Shown: positions 16,039 to 24,801, counted from the first letter of the stretch. The stretch: 51,722 bases of DNA from an uncultured Carboxylicivirga sp. (GCA_947491945.1 CANLLN010000031.1:1-51722); one strand, 5' to 3'. A program made the numbers and translations. The notes: generated by a model from the letters alone, not told the origin.

Positions 16039-17433
16039 TTAATCATCAACATCAATACCTTTTACAATGGCAATATTAAACTTCTTCACTTTTCGTTTCA
16101 GCGCATCCCGACTGATGCCCAGAAGTGTAGCGGCCTGCGTTTGGTTGAAAGATGCTTGCTTCAGGGCGGTCTCAACCAGTTGCTTTTCATGCTCCTCAAT
16201 ATTCAGATTACCTGCGATGGGTACTTGTTCCCTCCCTGTGTCTTCTTCACGCAGTGGAAAATCAGCCGGTTGCAGGGTGGCATTGTCAGAAAGAATCATG
16301 GCACGCTCTACCATATTGCGCAACTCTCGCACATTACCAGGAAAGGCGTATCGCTGTAACTTAAGCACTAACTCACGAGAAATAACCGGTTCTTTTTTGC
16401 CTTTCTTACGAGCCAGTGTTTTAACAAAATGTTGAAGGAGGGGCAAAATATCTTCGGCTCTTTCACGCAAAGGCGGAATATGTATTTCAAGGGTGTTAAT
16501 GCGATGAAAAAGATCGATGCGAAACTTTTTTTCGCCAATGAGGGACTCGATATTTTTGTTGGTGGCCGATATAAAACGCACATCAACGGGTATCTCCTTA
16601 TTACTGCCCACCCGCTTAATCTTTTTTTCTTCCATGGCGCGCAAGAGCTTGGCCTGAAGCCCCATTGGCATATCGGCTATCTCATCCAGAAAAAGGGTTC
16701 CTTTATTGGCCAATTCAAAATATCCCTTCTTCTCTTCACGTGCATCGGTAAAAGCACCTTTCTGATGACCAAAAAACTCACTCTCCAGGAGTGTTTCAGG
16801 AATAGCCGCACTATTGACAGGGGCGAAAACCTGCTTCTTACGCGGACTGGCATAATGAATAATGCGTGCGATAATCTCCTTGCCGGTTCCATTCTCTCCG
16901 GTAACCAACACATTTACATCACCGTCTTCGGCGGCTCTGAGAGCCATCTTGATCACTTGCTTAATCTGCGGACTATCTCCCACAAAGTCTTTTTCAATCA
17001 TACCCTCCAGCTCTTTAGATACGAGGACACCGCGATTCTCGGCGGCTTCGAGCCGTGATTGCATACGCAAAAACTTCTCGGTGCGTTCTATGGCCAGTTG
17101 GATATCCATAATCTGAAACGGCTTGCGAATAAAATCAGAAGCACCCTGTCGCATCGCTTGTATCACCATGTCCATATCGCCATAGCCGCTGATCATGATA
17201 ATTTCCAGTCCGGGATATTCCTGCTTCACACGCTTGAGAATATCCAAACCATTCATACCAGGCAACATTACATCAAGAATAAGCACACCGGGTCTCTGCT
17301 TCTCCAGCACGGCGAAACCTTCATTGGGCGTGTTGGCAGTAAACACTTTAAACCGTCTTTTCTCGAGGTGATATTTCAGCTTCTCGGTAATGCGCGATTC
17401 ATCATCTATAATCAGTACTTTTAAATCATCCAT
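16039..17433 (-). CDS. NtrC-family response regulator (GAFTDA variant)
   Basis: A 464-residue protein: receiver (1-120) with D10/D11, phospho-acceptor D54, S82 and K104; AAA+ domain (about 150-385) with Walker A GENGTGKE and Walker B GTLFLDEIAD; Fis-type helix-turn-helix at the end (NQTQAATLLGISRDALKRKVKKF). The loop that contacts sigma-54 reads GAFTDA (226-231) where GAFTGA is usual. Substitutions here often weaken sigma-54 activation, though some natural activators carry this form. It lies 12 bases after the histidine kinase gene and is its likely cognate regulator. Targets could include cidA-lrgB just downstream, but that pair has a sigma-70 type promoter. Confidence 0.88.
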   Translation of the reverse strand: MDDLKVLIIDDESRITEKLKYHLEKRRFKVFTANTPNEGFAVLEKQRPGVLILDVMLPGMNGLDILKRVKQEYPGLEIIMISGYGDMDMVIQAMRQGASDFIRKPFQIMDIQLAIERTEKFLRMQSRLEAAENRGVLVSKELEGMIEKDFVGDSPQIKQVIKMALRAAEDGDVNVLVTGENGTGKEIIARIIHYASPRKKQVFAPVNSAAIPETLLESEFFGHQKGAFTDAREEKKGYFELANKGTLFLDEIADMPMGLQAKLLRAMEEKKIKRVGSNKEIPVDVRFISATNKNIESLIGEKKFRIDLFHRINTLEIHIPPLRERAEDILPLLQHFVKTLARKKGKKEPVISRELVLKLQRYAFPGNVRELRNMVERAMILSDNATLQPADFPLREEDTGREQVPIAGNLNIEEHEKQLVETALKQASFNQTQAATLLGISRDALKRKVKKFNIAIVKGIDVDD

Positions 17434-17445
17434 TTTTTTCGATTT

Positions 17446-19536
17446 CTAAAGGTTTTGGGCAAGGGGCAGTATCACCAGCATAGACGTGCCCTTTCCGGGT
17501 TGACTATCCACTTCAATTCGACCCCGCATCTCTTTGATCAGGCTGTAACAGATGGACAAGCCCAGCCCTGTGCCTTTGCCTAACTGCTTGCTCGTTACAA
17601 AGGGCAAAAATATATCTGTTTTACGATGAGCGGCTATTCCCACCCCATTATCGCGAATAAGCAGATAAACATTATCATCCTGATTATTTGTTTGAATATC
17701 CACCTGCATACTCAGATTCGAATCCTGTTGCTTACGCTCCTCTACCGCATCGCGGGCATTGGATAATAGGTTATGAATTACCTGCTCCAGCTTATGCGGG
17801 TTACCCAAAACAGCAGGCAGGCCATCAGCCAGACTTAGCGTCAAGCGAATATGATGATTGGCATACTGACTACCAATCATAGAAGTCGCTGCCCGCACAC
17901 ACTCGCTCACATCAAACTCCTCCTCCACTTCATCTTTCTGGCCACTGCTAAAAATACGGATATGATCAACGATTTGCCGCACCCGTAAGATATCCTCAAA
18001 AATTTCATCCACCGACTTATTGATAAACTCTTTATCGGCCTTCGCCTCGGCCAGTTCATACTTAATACTTTCGGCCGAAAGTGATATATTCTGCATCGGC
18101 TGATTAATCTCATGAGCGATACCGGCCGCTAACTCACCCAATGAAGTAAGACTGCTCTGATGCATAATAATCTGCTGCTGTTCCTCCTGCTTCTTCAAAG
18201 CATCTGTGATACGCTGCGCCAGATTTTTATTCTCCTGTCCTTTCAGGTAATAGCGATAGTAGATGATAAAAACCAATAAAGCCATGATAATGATGGTAAA
18301 GCCAAAAGAAAGCCGCCATCGTATCAGATTCTCCTTCTCCAGTTCCAAAAGGTAATTCTTATTCTTGGTCTGTAATATCTCATTCTCACTCTGCTTTTCT
18401 TCAAGCGCCTGAAGAGCCAATGCATCCACCAGATTAGCCACGTTCTCCTCTATCACCATGGCTTCCGACAGGTCGGAGTGCCATATACGGTATTCATAAG
18501 CACGTCGGTAGTTACCCAGGGCCTCATAGGCCTGCGACAGCACAAGATAATTATCGCGTAGAAGATCATTGGCATTGACAGAACGTGCCAGCTCCACACT
18601 TTTGTTATAGCTCTCGATGGCCTTGTAATAATTTTGCTTCTCTGCTTCAATCATTCCTATACGCATAAGACTCATAGCAGCCTCCCACGGGGTGTTTTGC
18701 TCCATTTGCATGGCCAGTGCATTGCGGTAAAAACGATGAGCTTTCTCCAGCATACCCTTGGCAAAATAAGCATTGGCAATATTACTGAGTAAGACAGGTA
18801 CGTTCTGTCGGTCACCTATTTCCTCAAGCATCTGCTGCATGCGGGTAAAATAAACGATGGCGGTATCATATTGCTTTTGATAAAATCGGATCTGTCCAAT
18901 TTCATCCAGCAGACGAATAACTTCGCTCTTAACCTCATCACCTTCCCCTTCCTCCACCAACTTCAGTGCTTTCTCATAAAAGGTAATGGCCTGCTCGTAG
19001 TCAGCTATGTTTTTATATACGTCGGCAATATTTTTGTAGGTTTCAGCTATCTTATCCCAGTTTTTCTCTTTGATGTAGAGGTTCAATGAGCGTTTATAAT
19101 TCTTCAATGCCTTTTCTGACTGACTGAGTCGAAAATATGTTGACGATAGGGTTGACATGCTCTGATTATCACCAATAAGCCGATATTCCAACAACGACTT
19201 ACGATAAGATTCTTTCAAGCGCTCATAATCGTTAGTGAAGTAATAACCCATTCCCAGGTTATTGTAGGCCTCGGCCTTGCCTCGCTTATCGTCGATGCGC
19301 ATGGCAACTTGTAAGGCCTGCTCCGCATATTTAATAGCGCGCTGCGGGTCGGTATAGAGGTGCAAGCGCGACAACTGATTATATATCTCCACCTGCTCAC
19401 GTGTTGAGGCATTGGACAGCTTCTGCAGAAGAGCCTCCCGGCTATCGTCCTGCTGCCCAAAAACAATCTGCATGCCAAGAAAAAGAAAACAGAGGCCGGT
19501 GTACAACCCTTTCATAACAAAGTGGTATCCTTTCAT
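17446..19536 (-). CDS. TPR-containing sensor histidine kinase
   Basis: A 696-residue protein: signal peptide (about 1-28), a periplasmic TPR array (about 45-370, eight or more repeats), coiled coil (375-405), one transmembrane helix (about 409-428), second coiled coil, and a cytoplasmic kinase core. Phospho-acceptor H475 lies in AAGIAHEINQP; the N box is HNLLSNARDA, then DNGVGI and GKGTGLGLSI for ATP binding. This TPR-kinase layout is widespread in Bacteroidota. Start may be 19536 or the second ATG at 19515; the encoded head repeats MKG at both. It pairs with the NtrC-type regulator 12 bases downstream. The signal is unknown; upstream DNA is the 266-base repeat array. Confidence 0.9.
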   Translation of the reverse strand: MKGYHFVMKGLYTGLCFLFLGMQIVFGQQDDSREALLQKLSNASTREQVEIYNQLSRLHLYTDPQRAIKYAEQALQVAMRIDDKRGKAEAYNNLGMGYYFTNDYERLKESYRKSLLEYRLIGDNQSMSTLSSTYFRLSQSEKALKNYKRSLNLYIKEKNWDKIAETYKNIADVYKNIADYEQAITFYEKALKLVEEGEGDEVKSEVIRLLDEIGQIRFYQKQYDTAIVYFTRMQQMLEEIGDRQNVPVLLSNIANAYFAKGMLEKAHRFYRNALAMQMEQNTPWEAAMSLMRIGMIEAEKQNYYKAIESYNKSVELARSVNANDLLRDNYLVLSQAYEALGNYRRAYEYRIWHSDLSEAMVIEENVANLVDALALQALEEKQSENEILQTKNKNYLLELEKENLIRWRLSFGFTIIIMALLVFIIYYRYYLKGQENKNLAQRITDALKKQEEQQQIIMHQSSLTSLGELAAGIAHEINQPMQNISLSAESIKYELAEAKADKEFINKSVDEIFEDILRVRQIVDHIRIFSSGQKDEVEEEFDVSECVRAATSMIGSQYANHHIRLTLSLADGLPAVLGNPHKLEQVIHNLLSNARDAVEERKQQDSNLSMQVDIQTNNQDDNVYLLIRDNGVGIAAHRKTDIFLPFVTSKQLGKGTGLGLSICYSLIKEMRGRIEVDSQPGKGTSMLVILPLAQNL

Positions 19537-19628
19537 AAAACAGGAACGTGTTAAGCATTAAAAATAGGAAAGATTTTATAAAACACTGTTGCTTAAAACA
19601 AAAAACTAATCACTGAGGATGTAAGTCA

Positions 19629-20906
19629 ACACCTCATTTCCCTTGATTATCTGCAACATCTAATTTTAAATCCCGAAGGGATATACAGTGAATAAGCTTG
19701 TACGAAGTGCAGGGCTACGATCTGAAGCACAAAACAACTGCAAAGCAGTTGAAGCACCTCCCTTATTGACTTGTTTACAGTCAACACCTTCAACCCCATG
19801 CAGGGTTGAGGATTTACATGATGCAGACCATGGGTTGCACCCATAGTTATTTACCTTGAACCACTGCGTGGTTGAGAAACAAATTGAACCTACAACACCA
19901 TATTTCCCTTGATTAGCTGCAACATCGAATTTCAAATCCCGAAGGGATATACGACAAATAAGCCTGTACGAAGTGCAGGGCTACGATCTGAAATACAAAA
20001 CAACTGCAAAGCAGTTGAAGTACTTCCCTTATTGGCTTATTTACAGTCAACACCTTCAACCCCATGCAGGGTTGAGGATTTACATGATGCAGACCATGGG
20101 TTGCACCCATAGTTATTTACCTTGAACCACTGCGTGGTTGAAAAACAAATTGAACCTACAACACCTCATTTCCCTTGATGAGCTGCAACTTCTAATTTCA
20201 AATCCCGAAGGTATATACGACAAATAAACCTCTAAGAAGTGCAGGGCAACAATCTGAAATACAAAACAACTGCAAAGCAGTTGAAGCACTTCCCTTATTG
20301 GCTTATTTCCAGTCAACACTTTCAACCCCATGCAGGGTTGAGGATTTACATGGTGCAGACCACGGGTTGCACCCAGGGTTATTTACCTTGAACCACTGCG
20401 TGGTTGTGAGATAAATTGAACCTACAACACCTCATTTCCCTTGATGAGCTGCAACTTCTAATTTCAAATCCTAAGGGATATACGGCAAATAAACCTGTAC
20501 GAAGTGCAGGGCTACAGCCTGATACACAAAACAACTGCAACGCAGTTGAAGCTCTTCACTTATTTACCAATTTCCAGTCAACACCTCCAACCCCATCCGG
20601 ATTTGGAGTTTTACTGATGCATACCATGGGTTGCACCCATAGTTATTTACCTTTAACCACTGCGTAGTTGAGAAACAAATTGAACCTACAACACCTTATT
20701 TCCCTTGATTAGCTGCAATATCTAATTTTAAATCCCGAAGGGATATACAATGAATAAACCTGTAAGAAGTGCAGGGCAACGATCTGAAATACAAAAACAA
20801 CTGCAAAGCAGATGAAGCTCTTCACTTATTTCCAGTCAACACCTTCAACCCCATGCAGGGTTGAGGATTTACATGATGCATACCACGGGTTGCACCCAGG
20901 GTTATT
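19629..20906. repeat. Tandem array of five 266-base palindrome-rich units
   Basis: Units start at 19629, 19895, 20161, 20427 and 20691 (periods 266, 266, 266, 264; the fifth has an internal deletion and stops near 20906). Each has the same ordered series of short palindromes with 3-6 base loops: ATCCCgaaGGGAT, TGTACgaaGTGCA, CAACTGCaaaGCAGTTG, TCAACCCcatgcaGGGTTGA, ATGGGTtgcACCCAT and AACCACtgcGTGGTT. Copies differ by scattered substitutions, some compensatory-looking. Minus-strand frames of about 65 codons recur in the units but have no start-site support. Palindromic repeats of this style occur widely in Bacteroidota; a tandem arrangement of whole units is less usual. It is not CRISPR: there are no short direct repeats with unique spacers. 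Confidence 0.85.
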
Positions 20907-20912
20907 AAAGGA

Positions 20913-21014
20913 AAACCACGTTGTGGTTTATTGCACATTAAGGTATTATAGGTAATACACTCTAATCCTCTTTGATGATAATCGATTTCAAACCTTGAAC
21001 CACTGCGTGGTTGT
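20913..21014. repeat. Degenerate satellite palindromes after the array
   Basis: Outside the last unit, AAACCACgttGTGGTTT (20913-20929), GTATTAtaggTAATAC (around 20943-20958) and GAACCACtgcGTGGTTG (20998-21014) continue the palindrome theme. The last is identical to the final element of complete units, so it looks like the scar of a deleted sixth unit. Confidence 0.6.
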
Positions 21015-21089
21015 AAACACAGGCATTGCGGGTAAGATATCAACATTTTAAATAATGACTTTTGTCATATTTGGAAGTCGCAAAGGTCA

Positions 21090-21121
21090 TTGTTTATGAT
21101 TTGTGGACCGCAGTACATTTG
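21090..21121 (+). promoter_or_regulatory. Consensus promoter of the barrel-like protein gene
   Basis: TTG (21090-21092), 21 bases, then TACATTTG (21114-21121), an exact TAnnTTTG. It predicts a leader of about 30 bases before the ATG at 21159. Confidence 0.65.
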
Positions 21122-21158
21122 CGGCGTTTAACAAAGGCACTGAAATAACTGAAACAGA

Positions 21159-21932
21159 ATGAAAAAGACGGTGTTAATGGCACTGATTGCCATTTTAGCA
21201 TTACCAATGCAAGCACAAAATACACTGAGCCTCGACTGGGGCAGTACCACTAATTACATGGCGCATGGCCGCACAATGAGTGCTAACCAGGCTTGTTTTC
21301 AACCGGGCTTGTATTATGGTATTCCTAAAGGGCCCACATTCATGGCCTGGTTTAGCTTTCCTTACGACCGTGAGCTGAAGGCACTGGATGAGTGGAACAT
21401 TATTGTTGATTATAACCTGGATCTGCTTGATGCTGACAAGAGCTGGAACATCAATCTACATTCCTACGCCGATTACTGGTTTCTACCGGTTAATGAAGAA
21501 TCTAATGTACAGGATTATTATCAAGGCATGAAATATAACGGGGGAATTCACCTTCCCTACACAATTTCAAAACTATGGAAACTGAAGGTAAGTGCCGGAT
21601 ATGATTTTTACTATTACCACCAGGTGGGGCGTGATGTGGGCATACGAGCCGGTGGTATACATGAATTTTTAATAAAATTTAACAAAAGCATAAAATCCGT
21701 TAACCTAGAGGCGAAGTCCCTGATTAGTAATAATCAAGGAGCGGTAAGCCATGACATTGATCCGGGATGGGGTTTCTTTTCACAACATTTATCATGTTCT
21801 GTTGACGCAAAGCTGGTAACTTTGTCAACAAGCGTTAACTATCAGCGTACTATGGATGCTATATTGCCAACAGGCATGGAAAAGCATCTGTTTTGGTTAT
21901 CAATAAACATTGGGAAACGCTTTATTTTGTAA
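21159..21932 (+). CDS. Putative outer-membrane beta-barrel protein
   Basis: A 257-residue protein with a signal peptide (about 1-19, cut at MQA-Q). The rest alternates aromatic and polar residues (WNIIVDYNLDLL, YADYWFLP, YDFYYYHQVG, LFWLSINIGKRFIL), typical of a small outer-membrane barrel with about ten strands. No specific family recognised; it recalls TorF-like or channel-type barrels without a diagnostic motif. It stands alone with a consensus promoter and a strong terminator, on the strand opposite to both neighbours. Location at the outer membrane is inferred; a transported solute cannot be named. Confidence 0.65.
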   Translation: MKKTVLMALIAILALPMQAQNTLSLDWGSTTNYMAHGRTMSANQACFQPGLYYGIPKGPTFMAWFSFPYDRELKALDEWNIIVDYNLDLLDADKSWNINLHSYADYWFLPVNEESNVQDYYQGMKYNGGIHLPYTISKLWKLKVSAGYDFYYYHQVGRDVGIRAGGIHEFLIKFNKSIKSVNLEAKSLISNNQGAVSHDIDPGWGFFSQHLSCSVDAKLVTLSTSVNYQRTMDAILPTGMEKHLFWLSINIGKRFIL

Positions 21933-21980
21933 TTTCTTTTCATACCTAGCAAAGGTTAGGTTAATAATGGTGATAAAGGT

Positions 21981-22015
21981 TAGAGTTGGTTCTGGCGAGC
22001 CAACTCTATTTTTTT
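21981..22015 (+). terminator. Strong terminator that overlaps the folK 3' end
   Basis: TAGAGTTGG (21981-21989) pairs with CCAACTCTA (22000-22008), followed by seven T residues. The right arm contains the stop codon of the convergent folK gene, and the T tract encodes its last lysines. Confidence 0.8.
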
Positions 22016-22383
22016 GTCCATACTTGCGCCACTAACTTTTGCAGGAAATCGCGTGTGTAATAATCATCATCCCTTATATCGTCATCATAAACGATTATAT
22101 CCAGGTCTATTTCGCGAGGGCCAAAGCGCGGACGGCTTCGATCTCTGCCCAAGGCATCTTCGATGCTTTTAAGTTTGCATTTCAAACTATCATAATCGTC
22201 TTCGGTATGCAACAGCACAGCACTATTGGAAAAATCCTCCTGCTGGGTAAACCCAATGGGCTTGGTCACCATTATTTCTGAAGTAGCCTTAACCTGCGCT
22301 ACTTTGGCCAAAGCTTTCAAAGCTTGCGCAATATGCTTATCAGCGTCAATATTAGAGCCCAAACCGATCACTGCCTCTACCAT
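22006..22383 (-). CDS. folK: Short FolK-type pyrophosphokinase (HPPK)
   Basis: A 125-residue protein from the ATG at 22383. HPPK transfers pyrophosphate from ATP to 6-hydroxymethyl-dihydropterin. The start IGLGSNID and the signature RFGPREIDLDIIVYD (86-100, with metal ligands D93 and D95) are intact. The family is usually about 155-165 residues; this copy ends roughly 30 residues early, and the conserved P-H motif before the last helix is DYY. The end coincides with the terminator of the convergent gene. It starts four bases after folX, so is co-translated. It may be a working short form, or a paralogue kept for the adjacent monapterin genes. Confidence 0.8.
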   Translation of the reverse strand: MVEAVIGLGSNIDADKHIAQALKALAKVAQVKATSEIMVTKPIGFTQQEDFSNSAVLLHTEDDYDSLKCKLKSIEDALGRDRSRPRFGPREIDLDIIVYDDDIRDDDYYTRDFLQKLVAQVWTKK

Positions 22384-22387
22384 AGCC

Positions 22388-22738
22388 CTACTTTTTTGCT
22401 GATAAACAGATAGACACACTTTCGGCAAAGCGCAGTGCATGCAGCTTGTCAATCTCCACCTCAGCTGCCAGCACACGCTCATGCGTCATCACCACATCCA
22501 GCACTTCTCGTGTCAATGCTTCCAAAAGCTTAAACTGGCTGTTCTCCACCTTCTCAATAATCTCTTTGGTAATACCCCGATAATCCATCGCATCATCGGG
22601 TTTATCGCTTGTTTCTTCATTGCCGCTGCGATACTCGATGCGAATATTCAGTAATACATCCTGTCGCTTGCCCAGCTCATGAGGCTTAAAACCCACATAG
22701 CTGCGAAGCAGTAGATTTTTTATCCTTAAAACACCCAT
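22388..22738 (-). CDS. folX: FolX-like dihydroneopterin triphosphate epimerase (FolB family)
   Basis: A 116-residue member of the FolB/FolX tunnel fold. The segments RIKNLLLRSYVGFK, RQDVLLNI, a YRGITKEII helix and EVEIDKLHALRFAES match the E. coli FolX pattern better than FolB, as I recall it: FolX has DKLHALR where aldolases have a KP-type site. FolX converts dihydroneopterin triphosphate to dihydromonapterin triphosphate. Upstream by 32 bases is a pteridine-reductase-type SDR (FolM), the next step of the same route. If FolX is right, this operon makes tetrahydromonapterin. Dihydroneopterin aldolase (FolB) is the alternative and would suit folK next door. Confidence 0.75.
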   Translation of the reverse strand: MGVLRIKNLLLRSYVGFKPHELGKRQDVLLNIRIEYRSGNEETSDKPDDAMDYRGITKEIIEKVENSQFKLLEALTREVLDVVMTHERVLAAEVEIDKLHALRFAESVSICLSAKK

Positions 22739-22770
22739 AGTTTATATTTTGGTTTCAAGGATACAACGAT

Positions 22771-23493
22771 TTACATTAGTAAATGTTGACCGGAATCGCA
22801 GTTGATTATCTGTCCCGTTACATTTTCATTATTCAGAAAAAAGGAAATAGTGTCGCCAATATTTTCCAACTCAACCTTACTTTTCATCGGACTATTTTCA
22901 ACTACCTCATTGAAATAGCCAGCATCTTTTCCTTCGGGCGGCAATACAGGCCCCAGGGCAATGCCATTCACACGAATATGGGGTGACCATTCCAGGGCAG
23001 CCATCTTGGTGTATTCTGCCAAAGATTTCTTGGCCAACAGATAAAAGGCATGTGAAGAGGCATTACTATGTATGGCTGCATCAAGCATGGTAATCACCTG
23101 CCCTTTACCCCCCCATTTTTTAAATTCACGCCCAATGATGTGCGGTGAAAAAAGATGTATGCCCATCATGCGCTCCATATCGTCATCGCCGGTGTGCTGC
23201 AAATCCTTCTTCAAATAATGACTGGCATTATGAATAATCAAATCGGGAAGACCACAGCTGGCAAAGATCTTATTGATGAAGTCGCTCATCTTCTTCCAGT
23301 CACTCAGATCGGCCTCAACAACTGCAAATTGCTGCTGTGGGTAGGCTGCCGCCAACTCTTCCCTGAGCTGTTCGCCAGCCGCCCTGCTTGTATTTACATG
23401 GATAATAACATCCTTACCCTGCCCGGCCATGTGGCGACATAGGTAAGCGCCCACGCGCCGGGCTCCTCCTGTAATCAGTACCTTTTTAACCAT
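22771..23493 (-). CDS. folM: FolM/PTR1-type pteridine reductase (SDR family)
   Basis: A 240-residue short-chain dehydrogenase. The nucleotide loop is TGGARRVG (8-15), the T-G-x3-R-x-G form seen in pteridine reductases, which fits NADPH. HNAS (88-91) and the Y151-x3-K155 pair are present, and the residue in place of the usual SDR catalytic serine is D138 (MLDAA), as in PTR1 and FolM. That aspartate is the strongest evidence for dihydropterin rather than general substrates. It would reduce dihydromonapterin to the tetrahydro form. It sits between fRMsr (25-base gap) and folX (32 bases). Other SDR roles cannot be fully excluded. Confidence 0.75.
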   Translation of the reverse strand: MVKKVLITGGARRVGAYLCRHMAGQGKDVIIHVNTSRAAGEQLREELAAAYPQQQFAVVEADLSDWKKMSDFINKIFASCGLPDLIIHNASHYLKKDLQHTGDDDMERMMGIHLFSPHIIGREFKKWGGKGQVITMLDAAIHSNASSHAFYLLAKKSLAEYTKMAALEWSPHIRVNGIALGPVLPPEGKDAGYFNEVVENSPMKSKVELENIGDTISFFLNNENVTGQIINCDSGQHLLM

Positions 23494-23518
23494 GCCCTTA
23501 CAACAAAGTAAGGTTCGT

Positions 23519-23998
23519 TTAGTTCTGATAAATAAGAGCCACTATTTTCTCCAGTCCGAACCGGTCCTCTTCATCAAATGAATTCAATTCGCGGCTATCC
23601 ACATCGAGCACTGCCACCACCCGACCAGCTTTCCACACGGGCACTACAATTTCAGAATTACTGGCCGATGAACAGGCTATGTGACCCGGAAAATCATGAA
23701 CGTTGGGCACTACGATTGTTTCTTGTTGATTGATGCCGGCCCAGCATACACCGGTGTCTTTTTTAAGCTTAAGGCAGGCCACCGGCCCCTGATAAGGTCC
23801 CACGAGTAGTTCGCCATCAATCAGCTCATAGAACCCCGTCCAGTAGTAATACGAAAACTTATGGTGCAATATTGCATTAATGGTTGCCATGCGCGATGCC
23901 GGATTATCGGTAGCAGCAATCAACTCTTTAATTTGTTCATATATACGTTCGTAACGCTTTACCTTCGTTTCTTTCTTCATAATTGCACTATTAATCAT
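23519..23998 (-). CDS. msrC: Free methionine-(R)-sulfoxide reductase (GAF, fRMsr)
   Basis: A GAF-domain enzyme of about 153 residues if started at the second ATG (23980), 159 if at 23998. All three cysteines of the fRMsr family are present, numbered from 23980: C69 in GPVACLKL, C79 in GVCWAG and C103 in HIACSS, in the family context YYWTGFYEL...GPYQG...PGHIAC...SEIVVP...VLDVDS. It reduces free L-methionine-(R)-sulfoxide using thioredoxin, a cytoplasmic oxidative-stress repair reaction. It is first in the pterin operon; the link is probably only co-transcription, or a shared response to oxidants. Confidence 0.87.
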   Translation of the reverse strand: MINSAIMKKETKVKRYERIYEQIKELIAATDNPASRMATINAILHHKFSYYYWTGFYELIDGELLVGPYQGPVACLKLKKDTGVCWAGINQQETIVVPNVHDFPGHIACSSASNSEIVVPVWKAGRVVAVLDVDSRELNSFDEEDRFGLEKIVALIYQN

Positions 23999-24198
23999 TG
24001 ATAAAATTAATACAAACGGTATTCATTTACCTTACCATCATAAAAAGGGCTAAGCAAATTAAACGCGGGCAAATTACTAAAAAACGCCCTTAGCAAAAAC
24101 AATCGGATGACCGGGTACTTTCGCCAGCACCCCATCATCCGATAATATTTTGCAAACCTTACTAAATAAACACTTCCGGAATGGTTCTTTATAAGCGC

Positions 24199-24245
24199 AT
24201 TATGGTAGAGAACTGTTCCATAATACTTTTATAATGATCTACCAT
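24199..24245. other. Two mutually exclusive hairpins downstream of the sigma factor gene
   Basis: ATTATGG (24199-24205) pairs with CCATAAT (24218-24224), while ATGGTAGA (24202-24209) pairs with TCTACCAT (24238-24245). The two helices share 24202-24205, so only one can form at a time. They lie just past the stop of the minus-strand sigma factor gene. No T run, so not a standard terminator. Confidence 0.35.
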
Positions 24246-24265
24246 TAGCGAGAAGGATGAAAAAA

Positions 24266-24766
24266 TTAATAATCCTTAAGCATCTCCTGCAACTTTTTGC
24301 GCGTAAAGAAAATACGGCTCTTAACAGTACCAATGGGCAAATCCAGCTTCTCTGCAATCTCCTTATATTTAAATCCTTGTGTGTGCATTTTAAAAGGGAT
24401 ACGGAAATCATCATGCAGTTTCTCCACCTTGGAATTCATTTCCATTACGGAATAAACATTTTCAGGGGTTTCGGATGCGTAATTCCTTTTATAGGCCGCA
24501 CGAATGGCATCTTCGGTACTATCGAAGGTGGTACGCGTTTTTTGTATGCGCCGGTAATTGTTAATAAAGGTGTTCTTCATAATGGTAAACACCCAGGCCT
24601 TAAAGTTGGTGTTGTTTACGAACTGCTCACGATAGGTAAGCGCCTTAAGGGTCGTTTCCTGTAACAGGTCTCGTGCATCGTCATCATTGGCAGTCAAGCT
24701 TAATGCAAAGTACAAAAGCTTATCCTGCATGCTTAATAATCTCTGATCAAATTGTACTGCGGTCAT
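24266..24766 (-). CDS. ECF-type RNA polymerase sigma factor
   Basis: A 166-residue sigma-70 family protein: region 2 (about 10-80; DDARDLLQETTLKAL, then FKAWVFTIMKNTFINNYRR, the -10 recognition and melting helices) and region 4 (about 112-163; the helix-turn-helix KYKEIAEKLDLPIGTVKSRIFFTRKKL). The highly conserved Bacteroidota form of this protein is usually found without an anti-sigma factor next to it, as here. It has its own near-consensus promoter at 24802-24832. Direct targets cannot be told from the window. Confidence 0.9.
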   Translation of the reverse strand: MTAVQFDQRLLSMQDKLLYFALSLTANDDDARDLLQETTLKALTYREQFVNNTNFKAWVFTIMKNTFINNYRRIQKTRTTFDSTEDAIRAAYKRNYASETPENVYSVMEMNSKVEKLHDDFRIPFKMHTQGFKYKEIAEKLDLPIGTVKSRIFFTRKKLQEMLKDY

Positions 24767-24801
24767 AATATTGTGTTTTACTTCATTACTAAATTGTTGA
24801 A

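Noticed and set aside
19629-20906. CRISPR array
   Set aside because: The period is 266 bases with the entire unit conserved; there are no short repeats separated by unique spacers and no cas genes.
19647-21046. Repeated 62-89 codon frames in the tandem array
   Set aside because: They arise because each 266-base unit has the same open stretch; no ribosome sites, and changes between copies follow palindromes rather than codons.
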